A DNA stretch of 64,000 nt from NCBI GenBank assembly GCA_016081115.2, contig JABTTQ020000662.1, forward strand, positions 1-64,000, read 5' to 3'. The notes under the pieces were generated by a model. That model worked only from the letters and a program-made list of their open reading frames with translations, was not told where the DNA came from and did no database searches. Position numbers and translations under genes: made by a program. The DNA comes from Rehmannia glutinosa. Lineage: Eukaryota; Streptophyta; Magnoliopsida; Lamiales; Orobanchaceae. Positions 38,401 through 49,699 of the stretch are shown piece after piece (position 1 is the stretch's first letter; every line of letters starts with the position of its first letter).

Positions 38401-39667
38401 ATCCCTTGACTTATCGGATCGTCTTGACCGATTAATACGATCGCGGGCGACCCCTCGTCTCGTGATTTGAATCTATAACGGGACTTATGTTCCTCCTAAT
38501 ACTTAAGATATCGAAGACTACTTATCCTCCCGATAATTATCTTCATCCCGATAACTCCACCAACGCCATAACTATCTTGTGCAAATTTTTGAGAACTTTT
38601 CATGAAGCGCTTCCGAATCAATAATACTCGATTGCCTGGTTGACTACATGAACTTGTGTTTACTTTCTGCTTGAGTCAACTTGGTGTGTCGAGCTCACGA
38701 TCGGAATGGATACGTCGGGGATGGAACCAAGGCAGCTCGGCTGCTATTCCACTCTTAGGCCCCATCGTCCTAATCCCATGGCAACCGAGGGACGGAGTTT
38801 GTCAGGGAAGCGGGTCGTAGTACTTGAGGTATAATCATGATTATGACAAATCCGAGCCTTGCTAGCTCCTTTGTGGATTTTGTCTTTGCCTACGAGCGAT
38901 AAGGTGACAGTCTTGGACCATCTTGCTCGGGGAGTTACAAGGAAGAACGAAGGAATCATTTGTCCGATCCACACGATTAGGAGTTAATCGGACCCGTTTG
39001 GTTGGCGCTACAAATCCGTGACGCAACCGCTACTTGTATTGCATAGGTTGGCGCTACAAATCCACGCAACCGCTTACTTGTCTTGCATTGGATTGGCGCT
39101 ACAAATCCGTCGCAATCCTCGTCGCTTGAACCATAGTGCCTGCGTGACCACGAACTATTTTTTTCTTAAAGCGTATAAGTATATTACTTAATATATTTAT
39201 CACGACGCTTGTGGATTGTGTGTGAAATCATGCATCATCTCTCACGCGTTTTCATACAACTAAATTTCTCGCATTAACTATTTATATCGCCACACTTGCA
39301 CACGATCACCCCATCCACCGAGATTTTGTCTCATTCCTCTCCTGTTTTCTAACCTTTAGATGAAAAGTTATTTGAAGACATCGAACCTCGCATGATTGAA
39401 TTCCTATCCGTGATGTGGAGCGATATTTCCTTTTACTTTTATTTGTTGTTGGACTCCTTCATTTTATTTTCGTTTGGATTGTAAGTTAATTGAGATAATC
39501 TTTTGGGTTGTATTCGGATCCGAGACTTTAAGATGTAATTCGTACTCGTGTTTATTTTAATTCGCGCATTAGACTCTATTTCACTTGGAGTTTTGTATCT
39601 TTGGTTTAGATTGTTGATTTATTTGTTTAAGTGATTGATCGTTGTCGCGTCGCGTTTGGGCGTGACA
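35412..39667 (+). repeat. 3' LTR of the chromovirus
   Basis: Direct repeat of 27792-32052, ending GGGCGTGACA, followed by the target duplication ATAAT and a GATA-type microsatellite. Confidence 0.93.
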
Positions 39668-39672
39668 ATAAT

Positions 39673-39735
39673 AGATATAGATAGATAGATAAAGTATAGA
39701 ATATATAGATATAGATATAGATATTTTATTCAAAT
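39673..39735. repeat. ATAGAT/GATA microsatellite
   Basis: Imperfect AGATAT/AGATAG repeats. Together with TAGATAGATAAT on the left flank (27778-27791), it shows that the chromovirus inserted into a simple repeat. Confidence 0.75.
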
Positions 39736-39849
39736 GAAATTTTATTTTGAAAATAAATGAGTTCTCGGCCCACTTTTTCTTTATATATATAGCTTATAAG
39801 CTTCTCCTAATACATTTTGAAAAAACTTAAGCTCATAACACCCTCTTAG

Positions 39850-40051
39850 TCTTAGACCTTAGCTAGCCAAGACTTGTCATTATTCTCATCGTAAGTGACA
39901 TCAGCAAGAAACTAAGGGAATTCTTTTATTAATGTGTGGATGTAATGCTGCTAAGAAAACTCATAACCACGCCTTGGATTCCTGTGGGTTGTGTTATCTT
40001 TGACTCATTCTTTATGCTTTATCAATGAAACTTAAAAAAAAAAAAAAAAAA
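39850..40051 (+). mobile_element. Possible retroposed 3' end with poly(A)
   Basis: About 180 bp of non-repetitive sequence ending in an 18-base A run (40034-40051). It looks like the 3' end of a LINE or retroposed transcript, but no domain is visible and no target duplication was found. Confidence 0.3.
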
Positions 40052-40084
40052 GGGACATGTTTTTAATATATTTGCCTGGTCATT

Positions 40085-40449
40085 AGACTATTAAGGACAG
40101 CTTGGTTAGAATTCAAACATTCTTAGGGGCATTAATTTTTCCATTTCCCACATATATAGAGAAGGGAATAAAGTAGCTGATTTCCTAGCTACCATAGGTT
40201 TAACTGTGCATAATTTTGTAGAATACGATAGTCAGTTTCTTCCTTTTCCAGGTAAAGGTTTGATCCACATGGACCAATTAGAATTACCTTCGTTTAGAGC
40301 TGTTAGAGGGAGATGAGAACTTGAGATAGGGGTTTGTAACAATCTGTTTGTAAAGATTTCATTGTAATTCCTTATATCAATAAATAGATTGGGGATGTGA
40401 CGTCAATCCCCCATCCCACTCTTGGGGCGTTCACACAACAAAAAAAAAG
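40085..40449 (+). mobile_element. 5'-truncated LINE tail (RNase H end and poly(A))
   Basis: At 40151-40192 the frame reads HIYREGNKVADFLA, the signature of the RNase H domain at the C-terminus of plant LINE ORF2, followed by a 3' UTR with a GGGATG...CATCCC hairpin and an A run at 40440-40449. The left boundary is not clear. Confidence 0.65.
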
Positions 40450-40541
40450 AATATTTAATTAGTTCAACGGGTTTGTTAACCCATGGTCAACGGTTAATTG
40501 GCCCATAATCAGCGGGCGAAACCATTTCTAAAGGTAGGATA

Positions 40542-41577
40542 TGTTGGATATTTGGTTTGAGAAATTGGGGGTTGACCCGATTTTGACCAAATATTTAAGT
40601 GGTTTCCATTGGTGGAAAATTGAATTAAATTATATGTTAAATTTCTACTCAGTGAGTAGATGAGATTAACATTTTGATTTTCTCAAAATCAATTCTGGGT
40701 GAATGAGAAATTAATGCTACACGTTAGCCACTTAAAACTAGAAATTAATATGGAAATTGAAAATTGTGGGGGAGGAGAAAATCTTCATCCCACATAGGAG
40801 GAAAAGCCAAAGGTTGCTCTATTTATAAATCTCAAGTTGGACAAATAGGTTTGGGCCCTTGAGGCAACAAAATTTTTAAAGGGGTGAGGACTTACATGCT
40901 TGTGGGTTTGGTTCAAAACACATGCGCGCTGCCATGCCTTTGCCGGTAATGCTGACCCGATCCGGGTCGTGGGCTTGGACCTTATAGTTTTGGACCAAAT
41001 TTATTTAAACCCTTTAAAATTAATTAATTATTTTAATAAATAATTAAATATTTCTCCAACTGGGACGATGCGCTGCGTGCACCACAAAAGAAACATTTAA
41101 TTATCACGCGTGCACAAGTGCGCGGACGCTCACATTCGAATTGATGCACCTGTTCGAGCAACCAGGTGCATTTTTTGGTTATAGACATGTTTTTTCGATC
41201 CAAAAGATGTATCCTTTCCCTGAGGCACATTGAGGCCTATAAAAATAAAGTCCCTGCAGATGAAATAACATACGAAATTAACCAGATAAAATCGAGTCAT
41301 TTATCTGCATTCAGCATATTGTTCTATCCTTTCTTGAGCCTGAAAGTTCATACACTTTTGTTCGTTGTTGTTTCAACTTTTGCAAGTGCTACTAAGTCGA
41401 AACAGTAAAAGTCGTTGTATCTTAGGGACGATTGCCGTAACCGTAAGCACTTTGTAAACGGGCCAATTTTGTCTTGCGGAGACATTATCCAATACTGGAC
41501 TCGACTTAAACCTTGCCCAAGTTTTTCCGTCCAAACAACTTAGGCATTTTCTTGTAAACAGTACCACCCAAACAACA
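40542..41577 (+). repeat. 5' LTR of the nested Copia
   Basis: Starts TGTTGGATATTTGGTTTGAG and ends CAGTACCACCCAAACAACA; matches 44315-45417 throughout, with indels. Confidence 0.87.
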
Positions 41578-41610
41578 ATCGCAAAATGGAATTTAGTGAT
41601 TTTTTCTAGA

Positions 41611-42231
41611 CGATGGCATCTATTTTCTTCACTCCAATGGTTGTTGCTCCTACTTATGGCGAGAAAACGACAAAGTTCTCTGGGGTCGACTTCAAAATAT
41701 GGCAATAGAAGATGCTCTTTTACCTCACTACTTTGGGTCGGTCCCGTTTCCTGAAGGAGGACCCCCTACTGTTGGCGAAGAAGAATCCGACAACCAAAAG
41801 AGGATCGATGTGCATGCTTGGCATAACAACGGTTTCCTTTGCCGAGACTACATTTTGAACTGGCTGGAAGACACCCTTTTTAATGTCTACAGTTCGTTCA
41901 AAATATCTAAGGAGTTGTGGGACTCGTTGGAGAAGAAATATAAAACAGAAGATGTCGGCACAAAGAAATTTGTTGTTGGCAAATTTCTGGATTATAATAT
42001 GGTTGACACCAAAACGGTGATCAGCCAAGTGCAAAAAATTCAGATCATACTTCACGACTTAGTGGCTGAAGGGATGATTTTGATTGAGTCTTTCCAAGTT
42101 GCTGCGATAATCGTGAAAAGATTTTAAGAACTACCTCAAGCACAAGCGGAAGGAAATGGGGCTTGAGGATTTAATAGTTTGACTTTGGATTGAGGAAGAC
42201 AACCGCGATTTCGATTGGAAATCCACAATTG
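41611..42231 (+). pseudogene. Copia gag fragment (UBN2-type), broken
   Basis: Starts ATGGCATCTATTTTC. Reads KFSGVDFKIWQ and then an in-frame TAG after IWQ, where Copia Gag normally reads (R/K)WQ(Q/K)KM. The reading continues in another frame with AWHNNGFLCRDYILNWLEDT, SSFKISKELWDSLEKKYKTE and KKFVVGKFLDYNMVDTKTV, typical of the UBN2/gag-polypeptide family, and breaks again near 42120. The zinc knuckle is missing. Confidence 0.78.
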
Positions 42232-42779
42232 TGGGGGTGTGACCACAATTTATGGAACACAAGGGGAGCTTCTGATGCATTCTTAAATATAACAGTAGGT
42301 GTCGCCAAAAGTGTTGTAACACCAAAATCACAGTTGCATTAAGTGTTGCCCAAAGTATTGTAACACTAGAGGCAGACACAGTAACAAGTTAAATTCGAAG
42401 TATTACTGAAGATGTGATAACACCAATGGTTACACACCTTGTAAATGATTATAATGGAGTTGTTGGAACTAAGGTTTAAAATCTGGTAGAATGAGTTTTT
42501 AACTAGATTATTGGGACAAGGTTCTAACAAAATAAATGAAAAGTGGCCGAGAGCAATAAAAGTTCTAGATAATCTTGTGTTGAACAAAGATACCAAAAGT
42601 TGGAAGGGGAAACTTTACTTTAGCAAACCACATAACAGATAATACCTTGAAGTGTGGAGGTGCTTTGGCTAGATCAGAATCACCCAAGAAAATAAATTCA
42701 GCATTCATGATATAAATGATGGTACGATCATTAAATCAAGAAATTTGTTTTTATAAAAGGTATCTTTTCTGGCAAAGGA
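42232..42779. other. Copia interior, unassigned
   Basis: Between the gag fragment and the RNase H tail. Contains repeated GT(C/T)GCC(A/C)AAAG(T/A)(G/A)TTGTAACAC blocks (near 42300 and 42345) but no recognisable pol domain; it probably replaces the deleted pol. Confidence 0.45.
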
Positions 42780-42980
42780 AAGAGGTAAGTCCAGACATAT
42801 TCGTCGAAAACATAATACCATTAGACAGTTGATTTTGAATAGGGTTATTCGATTGACTACGTGAAGTCAAAGGAAAATCTGGTGGATCCGCTCACAAAAG
42901 GAATAAACCGAGATTAATTGTATAAGTAGCTAAGGGGAATGGGTTTAAAATCCACAAAATAAAGAATGTTCATAGCGATA
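42780..42980 (+). pseudogene. Copia RNase H C-terminal fragment
   Basis: Reads KSRHIRRKHNTIRQLI and, after a frame change, DYVKSKENLVDPLTKG, the end of Copia RNase H (SKHI.....RE, V.S..N.AD.LTK). It is the only pol sequence left in the nested Copia element. Confidence 0.75.
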
Positions 42981-43160
42981 ACCCAACCTTGTGAATTGGA
43001 GATCCCAAGACCTTGGTTCAATGGGACAATTAAGTTATGAATGTTCAGTTGTACACTTGAAAAATGTGTTAGCTCATTCCCAGAACTTCCAAGTAAAATA
43101 GAAACCTGTTGAACGTGGTGAGGTTAAGTCTAAGACATTTAATGATTCCTTACTAAAAGG

Positions 43161-44780
43161 TGGAGTTTAGCAGGATACTTTTCAATAAGAGATCACCTAT
43201 ATAAGTGAGAAAAAATGGTCGCTTCAAAAAAATACTTATGAATCTAAGATATGGTCCAGGACCGAAATGGACACAACGTGAGAACAACAAGTGTTCGAAT
43301 TGTTATTGTGTAAATATTGTTGTCTCGATTTATACAAACGACTGAGTAGTTCAAGACATCGCGTCACTAAGCAGCTAGTAAATCCGATAGTATTTTACTA
43401 TGAAGGTTCAAAGCCACAAGCTACCTATCCATATGCAATAATAGTTCGCCGAGACTTTCAAGCGAATTTGCATACATGCATGCATTAATTTCATTCATGT
43501 GGGGGATTGTTGGAATTTTGATTTGAGAAATTGTGTGTTCACCCAATTTTTATCAAATATTTAAGTGGTTTCCATTGGTGAAAAATATAATTAAATTATA
43601 TGTTAAAATTCTAATAAGTGAGTAGATGAGATTGAAATTTTGAATTTCTCAAAACTAATTCCGAGTGAATGAGAAATTAATGCTACAGGCTAGCCACTTA
43701 AAACTAGAAATTTATATGGAAATTGGAAAATGTAGGGGAGGAGAAAAGTTCCATCCCACATAGGAGGAAAAACCAAAGTTTGCTCTATTTATAAATCCCA
43801 AGTTAGACAAATGGGTTTGGACCCTTGGGGCACTAAAATTTTAAAGGGGTAAGGACCTACATGCTTGTGGGTTTGGTTTAAAAACACAGCGCAAGACGCA
43901 TTGCCGACCACCGGTAGACTCATTTCGACCGGTGATTCGGGTGCGGGTCATGGATCATGGGCCTGGCTTGGAGTATGGCAGGATACTCTTCAATAGGAGA
44001 TCACCTATATAAGTGAGAAGTAATGGTCGCTTCAAAGAAATACTTATAAATCTAAGATATGGTCAGGGCCAAAATGAACACAACGTGAGAACAACAAGTG
44101 TTAGAATTGTTATTGTACATATATTGTTGTCTCAATTTACACAAACGACTGATTAGTTCAAGACATCGCGTCACTAAGCAGCTAGTAAATTCGATAGTAT
44201 TTTACTATGAAGGTTCAAAGCCACAAGCTACCTATCCAGATGCAATAACTGTTCGCCGAGACTTTCAAGCGAATTTGCACATATGCATGCATCAGTTTCA
44301 TTCATGTGGCGGATTGTTGGAATTTTGGTTTGAGAAATTGGGTGTTGACCCAATTTTGACCAAATATTTAAGTGGTTTCCAATGGTGGAAAATTGAATTG
44401 TATATGTTAAAATTATACTAAGTAGGCAGATGATATTGACATTTTGAATTTCTCAAAACCAATTACAAGTGAATGGAAAATTAATGCTACAAGATAGCCA
44501 CATAAAACTAGCTAGAAATTGATATGGAAATTAGAAAATATGGGGAGGAGAAAAGATCCATCCCACATAGGAGGAAAAGCCAAAGAATGCTCTATTTATA
44601 AATCCCAAGTTGGACAAATAGGTTTGGACCCTTGGGGCACTAAAGTTTTAAAGGGGTGAGGACCTATATACTTGTGGGTTTGGTTCAAAACACACACGCG
44701 CGCGCGCCACCCGCCCGTCGGCTCGGCTTGACCTAGCCCAGCCCGGGTCCGGGTCGTGGGTCGTGGGTTTGGGCCTGGCT
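43161..44780 (+). repeat. 808-bp tandem duplication across the internal-LTR junction
   Basis: Unit A (43161-43968) and unit B (43969-about 44780) are head-to-tail. Each holds the last ~345 bp of the interior (AGCAGGATACT..., GTTCAAAGCCACAAGCTACC) and the first ~461 bp of the LTR (TGTTGGAATTTTG...GGCCTGGCT). The new joint GCCTGGCTTGGAGTATGG lies at 43961-43978; both parent sites contain TGGA, so it looks like a microhomology join. Confidence 0.85.
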
Positions 44781-45417
44781 TGGACTTGGCCTTTCAGGCC
44801 CTTATATTTTTTGACCAAATTTATTTAAACCCTTATTAATTAATTATTTTAATAAATAATAATATTTTTCCAAGCGCCTGAGGTGGTGCACGGCGTGCGG
44901 TGGAGTCGTGACGCGTGTAAGCGCAGACAGAAATATTTAATTATCGTGGCGTGCAAAAGTGCATGGACGCTCACGTTTAAATTAATGCACATGTTCGAGC
45001 AACTATGTGCATTTTTTGGCTGTAGACATGTCTTTCGATCCAAAAGACGTATTCTTTCTATGAGGTACATTGAGACCTATAAAAATAAAGTCCTGCAGAT
45101 GAAATAACATACGAAATTAACCAGATAAAAATCAATCATTTATCTGCATTCAACATATTGTTCTATATCCCTTCTTTAGCTTGAAAGTTCATACACTTTT
45201 ATTCGTTGTTGTTTCGACTTTTGCAATTATTGCTAAGTCAAAATAGTAAAAGTCATTGTATCTTAGGGACGATTGTCAGAACCATAAGCACTTTGTAAAT
45301 GGGGCAATTTCATCTTGCGGAGTTAGTATCCAATAATGGCCTTAACTTAAACCTTGTCTAGTTTTTCTGTCCAAACAACTTAGCCATTTTCTTGTAAACA
45401 GTACCACCCAAACAACA
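44315..45417 (+). repeat. 3' LTR of the nested Copia
   Basis: Starts TGTTGGAATTTTGGTTTGAG, ends CACCCAAACAACA. A CACACACGCGCGCGCGCC run near 44691 is expanded relative to the 5' LTR. Confidence 0.87.
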
Positions 45418-45422
45418 TGATA

Positions 45423-45993
45423 TATGTATCTGGGCTTAAAAAACCCGTTATATTTCTTAACACTACATGGGTATCTAGGGACGATAGTGAAATGGGTAGA
45501 TGCAGTTATTCATTCGTCTAGACCCAAATGAGATGGTGATGTTATTTTATACGGCAGATCACTCCAAGTTACGATTTCTGATAGAGTTCGAGTCTTCTTC
45601 TTCCAAAGAGGAAGTCTTCCAAGTCTTCTTCTACGGGAGATGGAACGTCTTCAGTTGTGAACTTGTCTGCACACACAAAATATTAGATGGGCCCTCGGGT
45701 TATCCCAATGAGGCTCCTCCGATGCTCAAGTCAGTACATTGATCGATAGAAAACTTAAGACAGTAAACGAATACTAAATTAATGTGTAAGAGTTATTATG
45801 AGTGAATGAACTTAAAAATGAAGATGAAGGACCTTTATATGCCTGGGTGATGGCCTTATGGGCCGTGTAGGAGAAATTGACATGTGGGCAAATTCTGGAA
45901 TCATTTGGGCCGAGTTATTCCATTAATAGCCCATTCGGCCATTAATATTATTCAAATATATAAAATAAATTATATATTAATTATTAAATATCA
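45423..45993 (-). repeat. Main part of the 3' LTR of the Tat-type element
   Basis: Matches 50651-51210 (shared TAGGGACGA, GACCCAAATGAGATGGTGATG, AAGTCTTCCAAGTCTTCTTC, GGCCATTAATATTATTC). The outer 29 bp (40513-40541) lie on the other side of the nested Copia. Confidence 0.82.
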
Positions 45994-46004
45994 TTTTTGC
46001 CCCC
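45994..46004 (-). other. Polypurine tract of the Tat-type element
   Basis: TTTTTGCCCCC on the plus strand is GGGGGCAAAAA on the element's strand, placed directly before the LTR start TGATATTTAAT; this sets the element's orientation. Confidence 0.7.
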
Positions 46005-46171
46005 AACATAAATCCGCAGCTCTGGTGCTACAGGAGGATAGAGCAGTACGGAAGCTAAATTGATATTGTATCTGGCTTTTCTAGTTCTATATCTTGTCTT
46101 GTCTTGGAGAACCTTTGACCATTCTTACACAATGACACATTTGGGAGCCTTGATCATGTTTTCCAAAGGTA

Positions 46172-46192
46172 ATATATATATATATATATATA
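46172..46192. repeat. (TA)n microsatellite
   Basis: About ten TA units, AATATATATATATATATATA, inside the Tat-type element. Confidence 0.9.
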
Positions 46193-46621
46193 TCTACTCT
46201 TTAACTTTGATTTTTTTTGCTTGGTAAAACTCTTACTAAACATTTCTTGAGAATTGAGGGGAGTGCCCATGGAAAGTTGTAGTGAGGAGTGGGAATGCAT
46301 CAAGTAAGAAGAGAGATGAGAGCCTAAGAGACGAGTGAGGAAGCCTCAGGGAGCCTATCTAGAGCGGGCAAGGGAACCCCCTTGGCGCATTCAGTACCCA
46401 CAGGCGTGCCCCGGGGGTGGCCCAAGCCCTCCGGTCCGTTCTTTCTCCATGATTCTCCATCTTCTCTGGAGTTTTCAAATATTTTGAACTAGATTTCAGA
46501 TTCTAGTCCTTCTTTTTTGCTTGGGGGTCGGTCATTCAGTCTCTGGTTCTCTTATTCCATTTTCCACCGTTGCTTATGGATTTTGATATTCCCTCTAGCT
46601 CTGGTTATGTTATGATGGTGA

Positions 46622-48480
46622 GGGAGAAGTAGAGCTTGAGTCAGATTCAAGTCCGAGAGATGAGGCTTCCGAGGAGGAGTCCGACGGGGACAGTCCATAA
46701 GAGGTCCATCGGCCTAATAATCAGCATAAGCATTCTCTTGAGTGTCGAGCAGTTATCCCAGGAGAGTTAGTCAGGAAGGTTTTATCTCAATGTCTTCGTA
46801 GGTTGAGGGAGCAATTGGGGTTCCCTTCATGTTCCAAATGTTGGCTCTAGGATTGGAAAATAGACTTACTCATCCGCCCCAAGGCTTTATTATGATATGT
46901 CTTTACAGTTTCTCCGTTGGTTTTACTCTTCCTCCGGATAATTTTCTCCGGGCAATCCTCATCTTGGTGAGAGTATGCACCGGACCGATGGTTCCCCAGG
47001 CTTACGCGTGCATACGGGGATATGGGTATGCCATGCGGGAGTTGGCTATGCCCGTGACTATAGATGGATTCCACTCCTTTTTTTAAGCCAAGAAGTCTTT
47101 GGGAGATAATTTCTTTCATTTCTTTCCTCGCTCCCACTGCAAGTTTCTTACGAGACTTCTCTCTCCTAGCAGGCTATGGAAAGAGAATTTCTTCAATGTA
47201 CGGGATAATGGTTTGGAGTTCCCCTGCAAATGGGTTTCGGAGGCGTAGTCAGCCCATGGCACTATTACTTTACGCAAGTAGCTATTATGGATCCAAAAGA
47301 CTGTTTAAGAATCTTCTGAATGTTAGGGATTTCTTAGGTACTCAATATTGTTTTACTTTCTTGTATTGTTCCTCGCTTTAACTTGTACGCTTGACTGTTT
47401 CTATTATGATACTGCTTCTTGTTTATTCTTCAGGAAAGGAAAGCTATAGTATTATCGAGTTGATGGCCTTCAAGAAGAAGGAGAAGGCCGAGGAAAAGTA
47501 TGATGCTGGCGGGGACTTGAGCGCACCGCCTCTGACTGATGTTGAGCGAGGGGTCGCGCCCTTACTGGCCAGAGGGTGATCGGTGCCCTGGTTCTTGTTT
47601 CGGGTATCATGCTAATGTTGTTCCTACTCCTCGTCCTCTTTCAGGCTCTTCTACGGAAAAAGGCCCGAGGAAGAAGCGATGATGTTGTTCCAGGACCATC
47701 GGTCCTCAAGTTCTCTTTTTGGTGGGGTGATCGATCGTGAAGGATTGATCCCACTTGGACTTCACAGATTATGGCATCGGATATGCAACACTAGAGGGGT
47801 ACTATCGATGGATGATCAGTCCCATCTTAGATCTTTGTCCTTCAAGGACATCGAGACACATCTTTGTTGAGACGTCGCCCGGGTAAGCTTCGTGGTTACT
47901 TTACTTCTTCATTCTTGTTTCCTTTCATTCAGTTAAAACTTGTGTAAGTTTTGGTGTAGATTTTAAACCTTGCGGCAGCATCGAACCATCGGGGCGAGGT
48001 AGTGGAGATGGAGAACCGCCAACTACGGGATAAGGTGAAGAACCTCACGAAGGGCACTACATGACATGAGAGCCAAATGTCCGACGTCGACCAAGAAGTA
48101 TGGTGGGCAACATCGGCTTGAGCACGATGGCAAGAGCGAGTTGTTTCTCCAGTCTTCACCTGGCATACATTTGCTAGCTAAGAAGAGGTCTGACCCGGTG
48201 GAGACTTATGGGGCTTTGACATAGTATCGCTCAGAGTTGTTGAGGTATTCCTCCATTTTCTTTGATAGGGCGGTCTGCCATTGCTGTAAGCTTCTGCGGT
48301 AGAGCGGAAAGGCCTCCAGCAAGGTTATAGGCATCTTGAACTATGGAGTCTCTATCGACGAGGAGGACAAGGAGATTGGAGCTTTGCAAGATCTTCTAGA
48401 GGGAGCCGACGGCGCGGGTGGTGGCGATGGAGAGGAAATTGGAGATGCAAATGTCGCAAGGAGGGATGGAGCCCCCTGTG
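46622..48480 (+). pseudogene. Extra ORF of the Tat-type element, antisense to gag, broken
   Basis: Once-coding plus-strand DNA: an acidic N-terminal part (about 46622-46720), then a region with EQLGFPSCSKC, FKPRSLWEIISF and KENFFNVRDNGLEFPCKW (46800-47235), similar in style to the plant transposon-associated protein encoded by extra ORFs of Tat/Retand/Ogre elements. The segment 47434-47577 (MAFKKKEKAEEKYDAGGDLS) and later lysine/glutamate-rich pieces follow. Several frame changes. The strand is opposite to gag-protease at 49700-50622, as known for some Tat lineages. Its function is unknown. Confidence 0.5.
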
Positions 48481-48717
48481 CTTAAGTGGTGATAGTCCTT
48501 TGTTGGTCTTGACGACCCTTGATTTCAGCCCACCTGTTTAGGGCATGTTTTTTGTACATGGATATTCTGTTGCTTATTCCCCTCAGATATATATTTTCTC
48601 CCGAGGGGTTGGATGATGTTCTGTTGGTTTTAATACTATATTTATATTTGTGTTTTTTCTTATGCATATTTGCTTTCTTTTTGTGGTACTTCCATGCACT
48701 GTATGTTGGAAGAAAAG

Positions 48718-49440
48718 TTTTCGAGGACTCCCATGCGAGGGAGACCCTCCCTCCGAGGGCACCGACTAAGATTGTTTTTACGACGACCCCCGTGAGGAGT
48801 AGTGGCGGAGGGAGGGGGCGCCAACCCGGGCCACAGCCCCCTATTTTTTAGAAAAACAATTAGTTAACATTTATATGATTTTTCTTTTAGTTTTTTATCT
48901 AGCCCACCCCAGTTTCATGCATCGACCCACCACGTAATATTTTCTGGTTCGCATTTGGTGAGTAGGCCCCTCTCCTCGAGTGTCTTAACTGGAGGAGGGA
49001 GAATTTACGAGAGCCCCTTGTGAGGGAGCCCCTCTGTTTCTGGGTTTTAGCCAGATGAGGTTTATTTACGAGGACCCCCTTTTGAAAGAGCCCTTCCCCT
49101 CCGAGGTCTTAGTCGGAAGAGGTTTATTTATGATGACCCCCGTGAGGAGGCCCCTCCCATCTAAGGTCTTAATCGGATGAGGTTTATTTATGAGGATCCC
49201 CGCGAGGGAGCCCATCCCCTCTAAGGTCTTAGTCGAAGGAGAAAATATTTATGAGGACCCCCTTGAGGTGGACCCTCTTATTTGGGGTCTTAGTCGAATA
49301 AGGTTTAGTTACGAGGACCCCCGTGAGGAGGCCCCTCTCGTTTGAAGCCTTAGCTGAATGAGGGAAAATTTACGAATACTTCCATGAGGAGGCCCTTCCC
49401 ATCCAGGGTCTTAGTCGAATAAGGTTTACTAAGGAGAGCA
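48718..49440. repeat. 63-bp tandem repeat block in the Tat-type element
   Basis: About nine degenerate units around GAGGACCCCCGTGAGGAGGC, CCCTC and AGGTCTTAGTCGGATGAGG. The first unit is split at about 48800-48965 by a short insert starting TGGCGGAGGGAGGGGGCGCC and bordered by GAGTAG on both sides. Tandem repeats in non-coding parts of Tat elements are common. Confidence 0.75.
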
Positions 49441-49699
49441 CCTGAATGGTCATTCCTTTGTGGCCATATTTGACAATTAAGCGCATGCTAGAAATCATAG
49501 CGAGAAACATGAAAGTAATTTATTCATTATTCGAAGATAATAAAGTTTTATGCCCTATGGGCGAAAATAGATTGTTCGCAAATAAAAATGGTTAACGCCT
49601 CATGGCGAAAATTACGAAAATAAATTAATACTAAAGCCGCTAGAGAGTGGGGGAAAAGTGGCGTTTGAGGAGCTTGCAAGATCGCGACTCCTAGGACCG

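Larger units (their letters stand above)
27792..39667 (+). mobile_element. Tekay/Del-type chromovirus (Ty3-gypsy), internally deleted
   Basis: Flanked by ATAAT (27787-27791 and 39668-39672). LTRs of about 4.26 kb (TGTGAAGCCCTCG...GGGCGTGAC(A)) enclose only 3.36 kb. Inside are a primer site, a reverse transcriptase that lacks its N-terminal part, RNase H, integrase and a C-terminal chromodomain-type tail, then a polypurine tract. Gag, protease and the start of reverse transcriptase are missing. The two LTRs are very similar, so insertion is relatively recent. Confidence 0.92.
40542..45417 (+). mobile_element. Internally deleted Ty1-copia element nested in the Tat LTR
   Basis: LTRs 40542-41577 and 44315-45417 (TGTTGGA...CAAACAACA), flanked by GGATA (40537-40541) and TGATA (45418-45422). 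The interior keeps part of gag and the end of RNase H but lacks protease, integrase and most of reverse transcriptase. It also carries a partial third LTR copy from an 808-bp duplication. No standard Met-tRNA primer site follows the 5' LTR (it reads ATCGCAAAATGG). Confidence 0.85.
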
